A stretch of DNA of 64,000 bases from Collybiopsis luxurians FD-317 M1 (lineage: Eukaryota; Basidiomycota; Agaricomycetes; Agaricales; Omphalotaceae), in the NCBI GenBank assembly GCA_000827265.1, contig KN834754.1, forward strand, positions 16,831-80,830, in the 5' to 3' direction. Numbering within the stretch: position 1 is the stretch's first letter; every line of letters starts with the position of its first letter. Both the position numbers and the translations under genes were made by a program. Below the pieces are notes generated by a model that was given only the letters and a program-made list of their open reading frames with translations, was not told the origin of the DNA and searched no databases. Shown one piece after another: positions 9,657-22,200 of the stretch.

Positions 9657-12600
9657 ATGACTCATAAATCTCCCACTCCACCATTGCCATTATCTCAGAA
9701 GCAATACCGGAAATTGCTTTGGGAATCTAGAAGGAAAAACAGAATACAGAGACAAACAGTTTTTACAAGTCCTAGGATGCAACATGTGGTATTGAAGCCA
9801 CAAAAATTACAGTTTAATGGATCATTTGCAGAATTCCAGCCAGAAGATGATGATGAATTAATATTCATTCCCAATGAGGAAGAATATATCAAGCTATCCA
9901 TGGAATCACTAGAGTCACAGCATCACCAAGCTTTTACTGCCTACAAACGTGTAGGACAGAAGGTGAAACCTATACCCACAACTATGCCTACAAATACAAA
10001 AGTACGTCGCACTATACCAAAGAATCCACTGGAAACTTTGGAACCCTTATCATGGAAACCACCAGAATTCACACCTACGGGACATGTTACATCTGAAAGG
10101 CTTCCATTGTTGGAAGTTAATAAAGATGGCTTCTTGACAAAAGAAGAGGAAAAATTGATGACACATGTATTATGTGTTAACAATGAAGCTCTTGCTTTTG
10201 ATGACATGGAGAGAGGAACTTTCCATGACTCCTATTTTTCCCCATATACAATTCCCACTATACCCCATAGACCTTGGGAGTTCTGCAATATTCCAATCCC
10301 TCCTAGTATGCTCAAGCAAGTAATAGAAACACTCAAACAGAAAATTGCTGCTGGAGTATATGAACCAAGTGAATCAGCTTATCGATCAAAATGGTTTTGT
10401 GTAATGAAGAAAAGTGGAAAAATCTGACCAGTTCATGATCTCCAACCACTAAATAAAGTCACTATCCAGGATGCAGGCTCTCTTCCTATCTTAGATGACT
10501 TTGTGGAAGGATTTGCTGGGTGAGTCATATATACAGTTTTTGATCTATTTTCTGGATTTGATGCAAGAAAAATTGATCCCTCATCCAGAGAATTAACAGC
10601 TTTCATGACACCCTTAGGATTATTACAAATTACTGCTCTCCCCCAAGGCTTTACAAACTCACCTGCGGAATTTCAGAAAAGTATGGTATTTATCATGCAA
10701 GATGAAATTCCACAAATCACCAATATCTTCATTGATGATCTTGCTATCAAGGGACCAAAAACAATGTACCTTGATGAGAATGATGTTCCAGAAGTCCTAT
10801 CTGAGAATAGAAATATTCAAAGGTTTGTCTGGGAACACATCAATGACATTCATTGAATCATGCATCGAGCCCATTTAGCTGGAGCCACCTTCTCGGCATC
10901 AAAAACTCAGATCTGCCGCCCTGAAGTAACCATTGTAGGGCAAAAGTGTAATGCTGAAGGACAAATTCCTGAAGAATCCAAGGTATCAAAAATTTTAAAT
11001 TGGCCCAGATTACAGAGTCCAACTGAAGTTCGACAATTCTTAGGGCTCTGTGGAACTATACACATTTGGATCAAAGACTATTCAATGATAATCAAACCTT
11101 TAACTCAGTTATATTGGAAAAGTGTTGAATTCAAATGGGGAGAAGCACAGTCAGCTGCCTTTGCTGCTATCAAGGAAGCTGTCACCCAAGCTCCAGCTGT
11201 GCGACCACTTGATTGACTTTGAGCTTGTCCATGTACCTGCTGAAAGGTTCAAGGGACCAGATGCTCTATCCAGAAGACCTGTAGCTGAAGATGAGTCTAT
11301 TCACTCAGACGATGACAGCTGGCTCGACAATATAGTTTTACTCACAGTGCTTCTAGATCGACTCCCTGAAGATGATCCTGACATCAAAGTCACCCCTCCC
11401 TCCATACCAATATACACATCTTGTGACCTTCCATCCTGCTATTCTACTTGCGAAGTTCAGGAATCCATCCTTTCCAAAATTCAACATTTCCTCATGACCC
11501 TAGAAACTCCGTACTATTCTTCGGTTCAGGCCAAAAATAGATTTCTGCAGATGGCAAAGAAATATGTTATGAGAGGGGACCGGTTGTTTAGGAAAAATGA
11601 AAATGGAATACCTCTACTCATTGTTATGGACCCAGACCAATGTTATCAATTTCTGACAGAAGCACATGACAAACTTGGCCATTGAGGGATCCAATCAACA
11701 TACGAGATGCTTCGTAGAAAAGTTTTTTGGCCACACCTCCATTCAGATATCAGACATCATGTCAAGTCCTGTCATGAATGTCAGATATGCAGCCTTCGTC
11801 AGATGGAAAAACCAATCACAGTTTCTACACCCAGTATACTTTTCCAGAAAGTCTATATTGATGTGATGCACATGCCGGAGGCCCAAGGATTCAATTACAT
11901 TGTGGCAGCCCGTGATGATCTTACAGGGGTCTGCAAAGCTAAAGCTATCCGTACCATAACCTCAGAATCACTAGCAGTATTCTTTTGGGATCAGATTTAC
12001 TGTCATTATGGATCACCCTATTGAGTGGTGACAGATAATGGCAAAGAGGTTTTTGGCGCTTTTCAAAGCTTAACTCGACGGTTAGGAGTTCCACAAGTTC
12101 AGATTTCAGCATATAACAAACATGCAAATGGAGTTGTGGAACAAGGTCATTTTATCCTATGTGAATCAATAATCAAAGCTTGCAAAGGAAAGATTCACAA
12201 ATGGCCAGAAAAGGTCTCTGCCGCTGTCTTTGCAGACTGAATCACCATCAATAAATCAACAGGGTACTCACCATACCAGCTCTTACATGCTACCGATCCC
12301 TTACTACCCTTCGATCTCTTGGAAGCCACATTTCTAGTAGAAGGTTTCCATTTGGGAATGTCCGAAAGTGACTTTTTAGCAAAATGAATCCAGCAGATCG
12401 AAAAGCACCCAGACAACATATACAAAGCATCTCAGATCTTAGAAAAGTCCAGATTCAAGTCGAAGGCAGAATTTGAAAAATGATTTCAGCATAGGCTGAT
12501 GAAGCGGCAGTATGAACTTAACAAATGGGTGTTGCTCAGAAATAGTCGGCGTGATGGGAATGTCAGTTGAAAAGAAGAGCCTCGGTATTTTGGTCCCTAT

Positions 12601-12750
12601 AAAGCTATCAAGCAAACCTGAGGAGAAGCATACCAAATAAGCAAATTAAATGGAGTGGAGATGGAAATGCCTGTCACTGCCTATCATCTAATTCCATATA
12701 TAAATTGCAACCACTGGTTTATGAAAGATTGCCACACCAAGCTTTCCTAA
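9657..12750 (+). pseudogene. Gypsy Pol: reverse transcriptase and integrase, RNase H deleted
   Basis: Translation starts at ATG 9657 (MTHKSPTPPLPLSQKQY). RT motifs are YRSKWFCVMKKSGKI, FDLFSGFDARKID, LPQGFTNSPAEFQKSM and the catalytic IFIDDLAIKGP. Integrase shows the zinc finger H...H then C-H-E-C (KSCHECQICSL) and the core residues IDVMHMP, VVTDNGKE and VVEQGH. TGA codons at 10425, 10521, 10854, 11683, 12022, 12238, 12385, 12481, 12568 and 12619 mostly fall where Arg is expected. Between RPLD (11202-11213) and FELVHVPAERFKGPDALSRR the RNase H domain is missing and the frame changes, so about 100 codons were deleted. The protein is non-functional. Confidence 0.85.
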
Positions 12751-12766
12751 CTTTACTTTTACCTCC

Positions 12767-13570
12767 ATGGCTGCTTCTAAACCTTCCCTATATCAGCTGA
12801 ATACCAACATAATGAGTAACCCTTCTTTATCTTCTAATTCTCCAATATCACCATCAAACTCACTGGCTCCTCCTAGGCCAACTTGTATCAGGACTTATTC
12901 ATCTACTACTTCTACGTTCAACCCATCAGATGATTTATTCACCTCACCGAGGCCTTCTAACCTCAGAAAATATTCTTCTTTTGCTGCTTTTCCACGAGGA
13001 TCAGTCTCACCCTCAGATATCCCCCTCCAAACTTATTCAACATCCACTCACCACTCTCTATCTATGGCATCTTCACCCACACTATGTGTTCGTGATGAAG
13101 TCTATACATTTCCACCTTCCGATTTTCAACCTTCCTTGCATCAGATTCAGTACTGTACAGGACAACTTCCAGTCACCTTCTGTATAAATCCAGATTTGAT
13201 GAACTCTCAAATGGTTCTTAGTAGTTTGGGAGTTTATCTTCCAGACTCAGAATCTATCCAAGAGTGGAATACTGATCAAGGGGCACATTTAGATGACATT
13301 AGGCAGAATCATCTCTATCTATCAAAAAGCCAGAAATATTATATCGAAAGGCAGGATTGCGATGAGCCTTTTTCCCCTCCTCAGCTCAAACTATGTCTAA
13401 TGGAATATCCACTGAAACCTTCTATCTTTGCTAATATTCCATGCTACATACTCGAACAGGGAGACATTGGTGATGAAACATTTCAACCTGGAATGCATAT
13501 CTTGTCGACACCTGGCCGTCCTCGTATGGTGGTAATTCATTGTATTGCCCAAACTAACCACTATCACTAG
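12767..13570 (+). CDS. Ser/Pro-rich ORF downstream of integrase, unknown function
   Basis: This 267-codon open frame starts at ATG 12767, 16 bp after the pol stop. The first half is Ser/Thr/Pro-rich. The second half is better ordered (DIRQNHLYLSKSQKYYIERQ, then PGMHILSTPGRPRMVVIHC). I recognise no domain. Its position directly after pol, on the same strand, says it belongs to the Gypsy element. It has no internal stop. Confidence 0.5.
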   Translation: MAASKPSLYQLNTNIMSNPSLSSNSPISPSNSLAPPRPTCIRTYSSTTSTFNPSDDLFTSPRPSNLRKYSSFAAFPRGSVSPSDIPLQTYSTSTHHSLSMASSPTLCVRDEVYTFPPSDFQPSLHQIQYCTGQLPVTFCINPDLMNSQMVLSSLGVYLPDSESIQEWNTDQGAHLDDIRQNHLYLSKSQKYYIERQDCDEPFSPPQLKLCLMEYPLKPSIFANIPCYILEQGDIGDETFQPGMHILSTPGRPRMVVIHCIAQTNHYH

Positions 13571-13582
13571 ATTTTGTGTTTT

Positions 13583-14011
13583 ATGGGTATCCAGCATCCT
13601 GCACTTATCATAGCCCCAGAACAAGTTGTAGCCAAGGAATGGGCAACATGGGAGCAGGTTGAGAACATGTATAAGCGTAGTGGTTATGCAACTGCATGTA
13701 TCTTAATTGCAGAGATTGCAGAAACTGGACGACACCAGTTATGAAGTCAGGTTGCAGAGCGCTCCATCTTCGAACATGATGAAGAAACTTCTCCTTGGTG
13801 GAAACGCCTCCTTTGCCGCAAGGTATGCAATGTTTTTCCTTACATCCTGCTTATAAGCACTAATCCATTGAACTATGGTAGGCTTAAGCTGCTATGCCTA
13901 CTGTTGATTTGCTTGGATTGTTACAAAGTGCTTAGGGATATGAAAAATGTTGTATATAGTACTGCGTCTCTACTGCAAAAGAATCTTGTGAATACTACTA
14001 AAACATTGTGA
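13583..14011 (+). pseudogene. Second downstream ORF of the Gypsy element, one TGA
   Basis: The frame opens at ATG 13583 (MGIQHPALIIAPEQVVAKEW) and runs to TGA 14009-14011. One internal TGA lies at 13742. The segment ERSIFEHDEETSPWWKRLLCRK ends beside a plausible splice donor (GTATGC near 13825). The family was not recognised. Confidence 0.4.
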
Positions 14012-14633
14012 TTATTCAACCTTTTCCTGACTTACCATACAAGAAAAGTCAAAGGACAACTGAGGACAGTTGTGGAATGTCCCCCGCGGATGTCAAGAGT
14101 GCACAACATTTTAGCAGAAATACATCATATCTGAACCCATTTCCTAATCTGGAAAACTATCCTCAAATGGAAGACACATTAGTCATCAATGATAGAATGT
14201 TCAAGAAGGTTGTTAATTGGGATGGAAATAATTGCTTGGGAAAATCAGGATAAGTATGTACTAATGAGAGAACTGGAGGGAATGTTCTCTTTCAGATGAG
14301 TCAAGATGACTCAAGCCAATTTCCAATTAATTTACCTTGTCAAAGTCAACCTCAAACAGCTTCTATGTCACAGGATCATATCCTATTGGAGGATTCATGG
14401 GATTTTCTCCAAGCTAGAAGCTCAGTCCAGAATTGGTTAAATTAAAGAAGTAGGTAGAAAACAGTATATAAGGAGCTGTAAAAGTAGGAAAAAGGAGGTC
14501 AGATATCCCTCACAGTTACCCTCAAGTTTTAGCTTCAGACAGTTTATGTCATTTGCCTTTCTCACCTTCCTAATTCAGAAACCATTGTAGGTATCAATTA
14601 CATAATTGGTGTAATTGTTGCTTACTCTCTTAC
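14012..14633. other. Gypsy 3' region, possible LTR remnant
   Basis: There is no gene here. Short open stretches such as 14008-14253 have no recognisable content. A TATATAAGG box occurs at 14465-14473 with purine-rich sequence after it (GGAAAAAGGAGG), the kind of arrangement found in an LTR promoter. No second copy of the region exists in the window to confirm an LTR. Confidence 0.3.
14465..14473 (+). promoter_or_regulatory. TATA-like box, possible LTR promoter
   Basis: TATATAAGG lies about 160 bp before a small Tyr/Pro-rich ORF (14634). This is a sequence match only. Confidence 0.25.
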
Positions 14634-14963
14634 TTGGTCACATTACTTCAGTTCATGCACCTACTGTACACTACTGAAGCCTTTCCCACAACTCAACCGG
14701 TTATCATCAACATATACCAGCCCTTCCCCAACTTACAAGCAAGTCAAGGAATTCATTCTTCAACACCTCACCACAACCCCTTCTACTATCTGCCATCGAG
14801 TTTTGCTTCTCGTTGCAGCACTCAGCCAGCCTATCCAGTTTATTCCTACCATCAGTCCCTTCCTCATTATTACTATCACAATACTGATAGGCACCAGCAC
14901 TATCTACCTCCTTACACCAAATACCCAGAGGTCTATACTCCCCAAGGAGTATACTATTTCTAG
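14634..14963 (+). CDS. Small Tyr/Pro/His-rich ORF, doubtful
   Basis: A 109-codon open frame contains clusters such as YPVYSYHQSLPHYYYHNTDR. The composition suggests a structural or low-complexity peptide. There is no family match and no support beyond being open, so it may not be a gene. Confidence 0.2.
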   Translation: MVTLLQFMHLLYTTEAFPTTQPVIINIYQPFPNLQASQGIHSSTPHHNPFYYLPSSFASRCSTQPAYPVYSYHQSLPHYYYHNTDRHQHYLPPYTKYPEVYTPQGVYYF

Positions 14964-16291
14964 TATCAATACCAACAAACTCTGAGGTGTGTGTCACACT
15001 AACGACTGTGCTTACCACATCTCATTCTATTTGGAAACACAAATAGAGTTGACACTGGTCATGCTGAACAGCCATCAGCAGGCACTTAAGACCAGACTGG
15101 ATGCTCACCCCATATCCTTGATGGCTTTGCCTTTACCAGCCCAACTGACATAGGTCAATAGCCAGTGCATGCCTCTCTAGGAGGTTATGCCAGTACATTG
15201 ATAAAGTTTCCTCTGTTGCCTGAACCATCCCAGTCTTGTTCTTCAGCAATGATAACACCTCTACATTCAACTTGCTGTGGAAAGTAGTGACAGATAATAA
15301 AAATTGCAGACAGCTTGGAATGGAGAAGGAGGGAAGGCAAAATCAAAGATGGGGCAGGGGTCTGCATTAGTGTTATTGTGGCTTCTGAGGTTCAAAAGAC
15401 ATAGAAGTAAAACACTGACAAGACATGGCCTGTTACTGGAATCTACACTCTGAATAGTAGAACCTGATCATATTCTTAGTACCTTTACCATTCTATATAT
15501 GTAAAAAATATGTAGTATCTGTTAAAGATACCTTTTATCTCTGCAAAAGTTAATAGTTAGTTGGGCCTGTTCTGAAAGCAGATAATTGAAATATGCACCA
15601 GTGAGCTTCTCCTTGAGGTCCTCAGTTGTTGTCCAAGCACCAGTCTCATCTGTTCACTCTATTTACAGGCAAGAGTTGTTCCCTTGTCAGGGTGAGCATT
15701 GTTAAAATGCAGATGGAAGTAAACATGAGAAGGCTGCTGCACAGTTTGTGTCACAAGACTGACATCTAGTACATCTAATTCCAGATCTGCTGTTACTGTG
15801 GGGCCAAGGCATTCATGTTCATACATTTGCAAGGGCTATTCATTACCCACTTGTTGTCTCACTTTATGGTTGCTTGCAGCCCATTGGATGTCCACTTGAC
15901 TCCTTGTGCAGTGCCCATTACCTTTTTTGCATTCAGAAAGGAACAATTTACTGGCCAGAATTTTGATTCTGAAAATAATAATTTGATGGCATGTAAATGA
16001 ATGATTTTGCATGCCAGATTGCTGAGCCAAAATATACTAAATTTCAGCATCTTTTCCAGTTGCCAAAAGTTTACTATACCTCAAACAAAAGGATCTAGAA
16101 AATGATAGTAATGGTATTCAGTATTGAGACTTAATGCCAGGTCAAATATATGCCAAAATAAGTTCCCAGAAATCAATTGTTTATACTAATCTTTCTCAGA
16201 GTGTAAATTTTGGCTCCACAGCAGTGACACTTATGATATTCATCATGCTTTGTATACTGCTCTTTCTTGAAGTAAGTCAGCTGCCAACACA
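14964..16291. other. Degraded repeat DNA, no gene seen
   Basis: AT-rich and CpG-poor, with only short open frames on either strand. No terminal repeats or domains were recognised. Confidence 0.5.
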
Positions 16292-16920
16292 GTGATGCTG
16301 CAGGGTTTTGATCCTAGGCATATCACTGGGGAGGCATCAGGTGCACTCCACAAAGAATATAGAGAAATTGAACTGTTAGATGAAATTACTAGGATGTGTT
16401 ACAAAGGTAAGCTTGACACTTCTGTTCAAGGCTCCACTTGGAAATTGCTCATTCAATCTTTCTTGCTGTGGAAAGGTACATCATATGTACCTGCCATCAT
16501 GCACCCTTCTATCTGTTGGAGTCAATGCAATCCATTTGTCCTTGACAATAGCAAAGATATCCCATGAATGTATCTGAAAAAGATGTGGCACAAGGAAAAA
16601 CCCAAGGCTGCTGACAAAGTGTTGTCAACCACTAATTCCAATGAGGCACAGTCCATCACTGGGCTTAAGTGATCTCATACCTTCTCCAACACATTGCACA
16701 CACCTCAAAAGAAGACTAAACTTAATTCAAGCCCACTCAGCTTAGCTCTGCATTCTTCAAATGAAACTTTGAAATTTTCAATACATATGCAATCTGTCTC
16801 CCAAGATGCACCTGTTTGGCCCACTTCCTGCAACAGATCCCAGAACTCATCCACTTGTATTGCAGGACACTGCAGATATAATGACTGCAGGTGTATCATT
16901 TCCTGTGGTGAAGCAAGGTA
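16292..16920 (+). pseudogene. Coding relic next to the peptidase-like gene
   Basis: Residues EASGALHKEYREIELLDEITRMCYKGKL and YVPAIMHPSICWSQCNPFVLDNSKDIP have the look of ordinary protein rather than noise. The frame then breaks at 16565. Several Cys sit where Arg (CGT/CGC) would be plausible, as elsewhere in this decayed DNA. It is probably an upstream exon of the gene at 16,806-17,927. The function is unknown. Confidence 0.35.
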
Positions 16921-17927
16921 ACTTCCAGAACAACCATTCATCTCATTTTGCTTCCCTGTATTATTTAAGTTCCTTTACACCTTCAAGTTTCAAATCTAGA
17001 CATTACAACTATCTCATTTTGCCTAATGTAAAAGAGTTTACACTTTCTATAAGTCCTTCAACTGCTATTCTGTGTAGTTATCTGTTCAATACTCATCCAA
17101 CCCTGCTGTCTGCACTTCAAAGGTCTGTCATCATCCCAATTCCACAATTAATGTGGTCAGAAAATAGCTGTACATACAATGCACTGTATCTAATTTTGTA
17201 CCAAATCTGGTCTCAGAAATGCGGCTCAGATTTTCTGCAGTATACCAATCTGCCTGCCATAATTTCCAGTTTTGAAGTGTATCATCAAGAGTTGGTTAGA
17301 TTAGAGGAAGCATGAGACTCCTTTAGACAATCTATTCAACATTTACAGCCCTTTAGTTTTGGCATTTATACCTCTGTCAACAAATTACTGCTCCATATCC
17401 TACAGTTACACTCCACCTGCTTTACCACATACATGAAATGTCCTAATGATCACCAATGTCCCACTGATTCCACTTCTATTCCCTCTGCATTGCATCTTGG
17501 TCCCCCCATTGAGTACACACCTGTATCCACCTCTCAATGGATCAACTACATACCCTGGGCCAGAGCAATGTATCACACTTGCTCTGATAACCTTTGAGCT
17601 CATAAATATCTATACTACTGCTTGATTGATATGCCTACCATTATGTCTATCAATGTTGAGGGTCATCTCAGTATGACATTCAACCCAGTCATGACTGTAA
17701 ATAGACCAACTGGAGCAGTACACTACATTTTGAAAGATGTTACTTACTTCAGCCACATTGAAGGGCATTTTGTATCCAGAATAATTGATACAAACAATAA
17801 TGTGTATTTTCACAACTGCATGTGTAATTTAGATATGGCTTTACTTGAAGGAAATTCCATAAATATAAATTTCAAGATCTGTAGACCCAGATACATTCCT
17901 GTTTTATTGCTTTACATGAAATTCTAG
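16806..17927 (+). pseudogene. Ubiquitin-protease-like (C19-type) cysteine peptidase, decayed
   Basis: One frame covers the region, broken only by TGA at 17313 and 17595. The motif SENSCTYNALYLILYQIW at about 17,160 resembles the catalytic-cysteine helix (N-x-C-Y) of USP peptidases, with Cys at 17169-17171. EGHFVSRII at about 17,760 resembles the catalytic-histidine strand (His at 17766). Between them CPNDHQCP is a remnant of a paired-Cys finger. A likely intron lies at about 16,919-17,001. Agaricomycete genomes carry many uncharacterised proteins with this NSCxYD pattern, often beside transposons. The assignment is from motif resemblance only. Confidence 0.45.
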
Positions 17928-18504
17928 TTCCAGTACCAGAAATGCTACTATAGGTCCAATTGACTTTTTAAGTATGGACCTATATTACATCACTTTGTCA
18001 AACACACTTTAAGCTCAACATCCATGCAGTATACCAAGTTTCAGCTGTAAACAGTCTTCCTTTTGCTGATCACAATAATACTTTTCTATCTAGAAAACAA
18101 TCTCTGTTACAGTTTGACTCAACACTACCTTTGGTCTCAGTAGATAAATATGCTCAAAGTACTTCACCTCCTTCAAATTGAACTTCTCTGGCCTCTTTCT
18201 TGTATTTCATGTACAATGGCTCATACCTTTTAGGAAACTTTGTAAGTAGTTCTTACCAAGATGCTTCTATGAGACTTGGCTCTTGGCTTAAAGTGTACAC
18301 ATTCATGAGAGACTTTTACCACTACTTCTGTTCAATGATATCTATTGTCTTTTATTGGTCAACAGATGGTGCCAAGACACTATATCTGCTTATCTTGATT
18401 GCACAATGACTGTGGAGTCTGTTCTGACATTCTACTTTGGCACCAATGCAAATATTGGTCAGTTCCAGTATTTATTGGTATGAGCTTCATTTCTCACAGC
18501 AAAA

Positions 18505-19265
18505 TTGTGCTTACAATTTCTCAAAGCAAGCAGTGGTGCATTGGTATTGGGCTTAATGGTTCTTCAACTTTTCAGCTGTGTCTTTTATGCCAGGTCTGAT
18601 CTTGACACATACTGCCAGTTCAACAAGTGTCTTTCACTTGAAAAATGGCTTCTATCCATTGATTTTGATTTTGTACCAATGAATGGTCAAAAAGATTCAT
18701 TCTTAGATGATTTTTCCTGAACACAAGCATCAAATAGTGACAGTGCTAATACTGCTCTACACAATGTAATTCCAGGTGCCGAGTTGTATTCATTGACTAC
18801 TGTTAAAGAAGTTTGGAATTTTAAAAAGGCTGGTTCAAAGTGTATTTAGATAGTCACCACTAGCAGTCCTCCGCTTGCTACCATTTTGTCATTTCACTCT
18901 AGTTCATATTTCTTTTTACTTTCTTTTTCATATTCTCACTTGAAAATGCAGCATGCATCATGAATGTTATGACACACAATGCCACCTATTCATTGTATCT
19001 GAGGCTTACTTTCATGGACAATATGATGCTTCTCACCAATGCTTGTAGATCACTTCTTCATCAGTATATCTCAGCAGTAAACAAATACAAGTTTTGCAGC
19101 TATACAGTCATTATGGAAGCCCCTTTGCTCCATGTAGCATCTCTCACTTCAGATCTCTCATTTGTGACACTGCATTTCATAGGAGATAGCCACTGCTGGA
19201 AGATCGACCTACAATACTTCAGTCAAATATCCATCTCCAAAAATGACATTGAATGCAATTATTAA
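18505..19265 (+). pseudogene. Unidentified gene relic, copy A
   Basis: Readable pieces are FDFVPMNGQKDSFLDDF (before TGA 18718), GAELYSLTTVKEVWNFKKAG with SKCI then TAG and IVTTSSPPLATILSFHS, and after a probable intron CMNVMTHNATYSLYLRLTFMD. The same arrangement recurs at 24,242-24,680 (copy B). I recall similar unannotated agaricomycete proteins but know no function. Broken by stops and shifts. Confidence 0.4.
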
Positions 19266-22200
19266 CAGAATGCTTTCACAAGCACTCAATTTTTTCTTGA
19301 CTTCTTTGACTTTCCTGTGCCCACTCCTGTCTCCTCTCCATTGAACAGAGGTCCAGATCTAATGACTGTGTTATATTTGAACTTTGACATGGTGTAAGCT
19401 TCTTTGCTATGTCTTCTAACTTATGTTTACTGTTCTCTTTCTTAATCTCTTTCTTTTCATTTCAAACCTCTCAGTAGAACCAACCCAGTTTCCTCAGCAT
19501 TCAGTCAAGCTCTTCAAAGTGCACTGCTGCATGTTTTGCATACTTTTGCAATGAATTTCACTGTTTCTATTATTTGACAGGTGCCGCTACAACTTGAGTA
19601 CAAAGTATTGACATCCTTAATTGTGATTTTGCTATTTGAACTTTGTCTTGTCTTCTGCCAATCATACCCACTTTTAAAATTGGTATGCACCTGTTCCTGT
19701 AGCATTTTGAGATGCTCATGATTATAATCCAAAAGTTCATAATGCTATACATCTGCCACTTCAAGGCTCCAGGTCTCTGTGTTTTCATGACCATATACAG
19801 CACTGACCTTTTTGAGCCCTGGTGGGAGAGGCACATGGATGTTTCCACCTCACTCAGAAAGGAAGGAATTTGCTTTATGGTAGCTTAATATCTATTGTTA
19901 GCTGATTGACATTGCTTCCATGTACATATTTTCATCTTGTTGCTGGTATTTGGGTCATAGAAATATGTCATATAGCAATATATCCCTCTTCTCACTACTC
20001 TGTGTAGTATTTGTGTTACAGTTTGACCCTCTTGGCTTATGATACTCCTTTTATGTTCAAGAAGGGCTACTACTTTTCATGATTGTACATGGAAAGTCTG
20101 CCTCATATTTATGTTATGCATCACTGTGAAATTTGGTCCCAATGCATGGCCATTCTTATCTCTCAGTTGTTGATTAAACTCAGTAAACTTGTTCAAATGG
20201 GTATTACCATTCCCTTCTCTGAATTAACTTATATCTCTGTAGTTTATTTGAAGTCTGTGGGTTTCAGATATTCACTGCTTTGCACAATTGCAGAAATTTG
20301 ACTCTTCATCATAGATCTGCAAAAATCATCAATTGGAACATATTTAACCCTCTCTCCTTTCCAAACTGCTCTCCATATCTAGAATGGATCTCAGCCATGA
20401 ACTCAAACATGGTGTTTTACACAATGGCTCTTTCCCACCAGAGCCAACAATGCTGCTTATGCTTTCTGCTGAACTACTGCATTGCATCACTTCCTTCATT
20501 TTTCTACCAGAATCCATGCTTACTGATATGCTCTATTGAAATACACATTCCATTCAGCATAAGCAGCAAATGTGCATGTTAAATTTTATGCTTACATGCA
20601 GACACTTATTCAATGTCAGGGAGGACATTTTCTATTGTTACATGTCTTTCCATTGCACTCTTCCTCTAGAGGACTTTTTTTTATTCTATGTTGCTCATGA
20701 CATTGATCCTATTCATCAAATATAAAACCTCAGGTTCTTAAGTTTGGGTGATTCTAAAAAGTGTACTCACATCCCTTTCCATTGGACACTTGTCAAAGTG
20801 TTAGTGACCACAATTAATCACCTCCAAGTGTTTACTTTACACAGGCTGGCTCTCAATAACAATTTCCTTATGATCCTCAGTACTCTGCATTCCTCCATCT
20901 CTCTGAAAATAGGACAATACATGTTCAATGTTGATGGTGTTAATTTCCAGAAATGCAAACTCCCAGTTCACACCCTGCATCTTTTCAATAACAAGTGGAT
21001 GCATATTGTTAGTCCAAACACAATCTACTCATACAAGCTGCTCTTTATAGCATGGTGCACTAATTTGTGAGAAGCTATGATCAACTTCAGATATTGCAAA
21101 GACTATGGTTCCACATCTGCAGGGACAGTGTTGGGATTTTTGAGCTGGCCAACAACACTGCAGCAGTTACAAGTCAAAACAATGGAGGAGATGTGGCCCA
21201 TGGATTACACTACATGTTGCTTGATGCTGCTTTGCATTTTGAACCTCTCAAATAAATGCAAGAATCTCACTCATTTTCTATTGGGCCTGTCATACCTCCT
21301 GTACCCAGTCATATCTGCTTGTCTGCAAAGCACCTCATTATTCCAACATCATTGGTACCTGTTATTGGTTTCAAGTCAGTGCCCACTAGCCTTGCATTGA
21401 TGTTTGGACAGGAAATTGACTTCAATGTGCTCTTGTTGTTTCCAGTGTTGCAGTTTGTGGTGTCTGCAAATGTCCATCTGTTTAACTACAGTCATGCACT
21501 GATCTGAGCTCTGTTGTTGAAACTTCCTTGTGTAAAAACATTAGTCTTGCAATCTATGTTCCTGGCTAAATTAATGGTACATACTTGAGGTTTGTAATTG
21601 AGCTAACTTACCTACATTGGACATATAGACTTGCATAGACATTGTTCAAGATGACTTTTTACCTCACACTGAGATGGAGTCAATCAAAATTTGCAATATC
21701 TGTTTGTCCTCTACCTCCTGACAATGAATACAATATTGTGCAAATTTTATGGCAATACCTACAATCAATTAAAACTAATAATTTTGCAATTAGAAACAAA
21801 TACATAAGAGAGCTATAATAAGCCTGACATTAATAGCTAACTCAGAGTAAATGCAGGATGCTTGTTATGACAGGTGTGGAACTGCATTACCTGTTGTATT
21901 GTGCTTTCTACCTTAGTACCAAGTATCAGTCCAAGTATTGGACAGCTGCTGAAACTACTGTACCTAGCTTATCAAAGCTAGCAGACCCACCTGTACCTTA
22001 TACAGAAGTTTCAATGAGCCTGTGTTGCTTTGATGTACTCAGGGGTCAATGGATGATTGGAATGGTTTGACAGAACTTACTCCAGTGGCTCAAGAAGTGA
22101 CAGACTCAGCACCATGTTGTTTCAGATGCAGTATTTGAAGTGCTGAGAACAGGGAGAAGCTAGCTGAAGTCTCAGCAAAGGTCCAGATCAAGGATCAGAA

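Larger units (their letters stand above)
331..14011 (+). mobile_element. Decayed Ty3/Gypsy retrotransposon with extra ORFs
   Basis: The order is gag with a zinc knuckle, aspartic protease, a long low-complexity spacer, reverse transcriptase, integrase and two downstream ORFs, all on the + strand. Placing the protease well before RT, with several kilobases of spacer between, matches a Gypsy lineage I recognise from agaricomycetes. The sequence ELVHVP...GPDALSRR before the integrase and the RT start (LPLLEVNKDGFLTKEEEKL) also fit it. The left end and both LTRs are not identifiable, so the outer limits are approximate. An intact mariner-type transposon interrupts the spacer. Nineteen in-frame stops are present, 18 of them TGA. 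Confidence 0.8.

Noticed and set aside
331..12750. TGA recoded as an amino acid in the left Gypsy element
   Set aside because: Host genes in the same window end with TGA or TAG normally, the intact mariner-type and accessory genes lack internal TGA, and the LTRs show the same CpG transitions in noncoding DNA. CpG decay explains it better.
14012..14633. Definite 3' LTR of the left Gypsy element
   Set aside because: A TATA-like box is present but there is no second copy, no clear TG...CA borders and no target duplication in the window.
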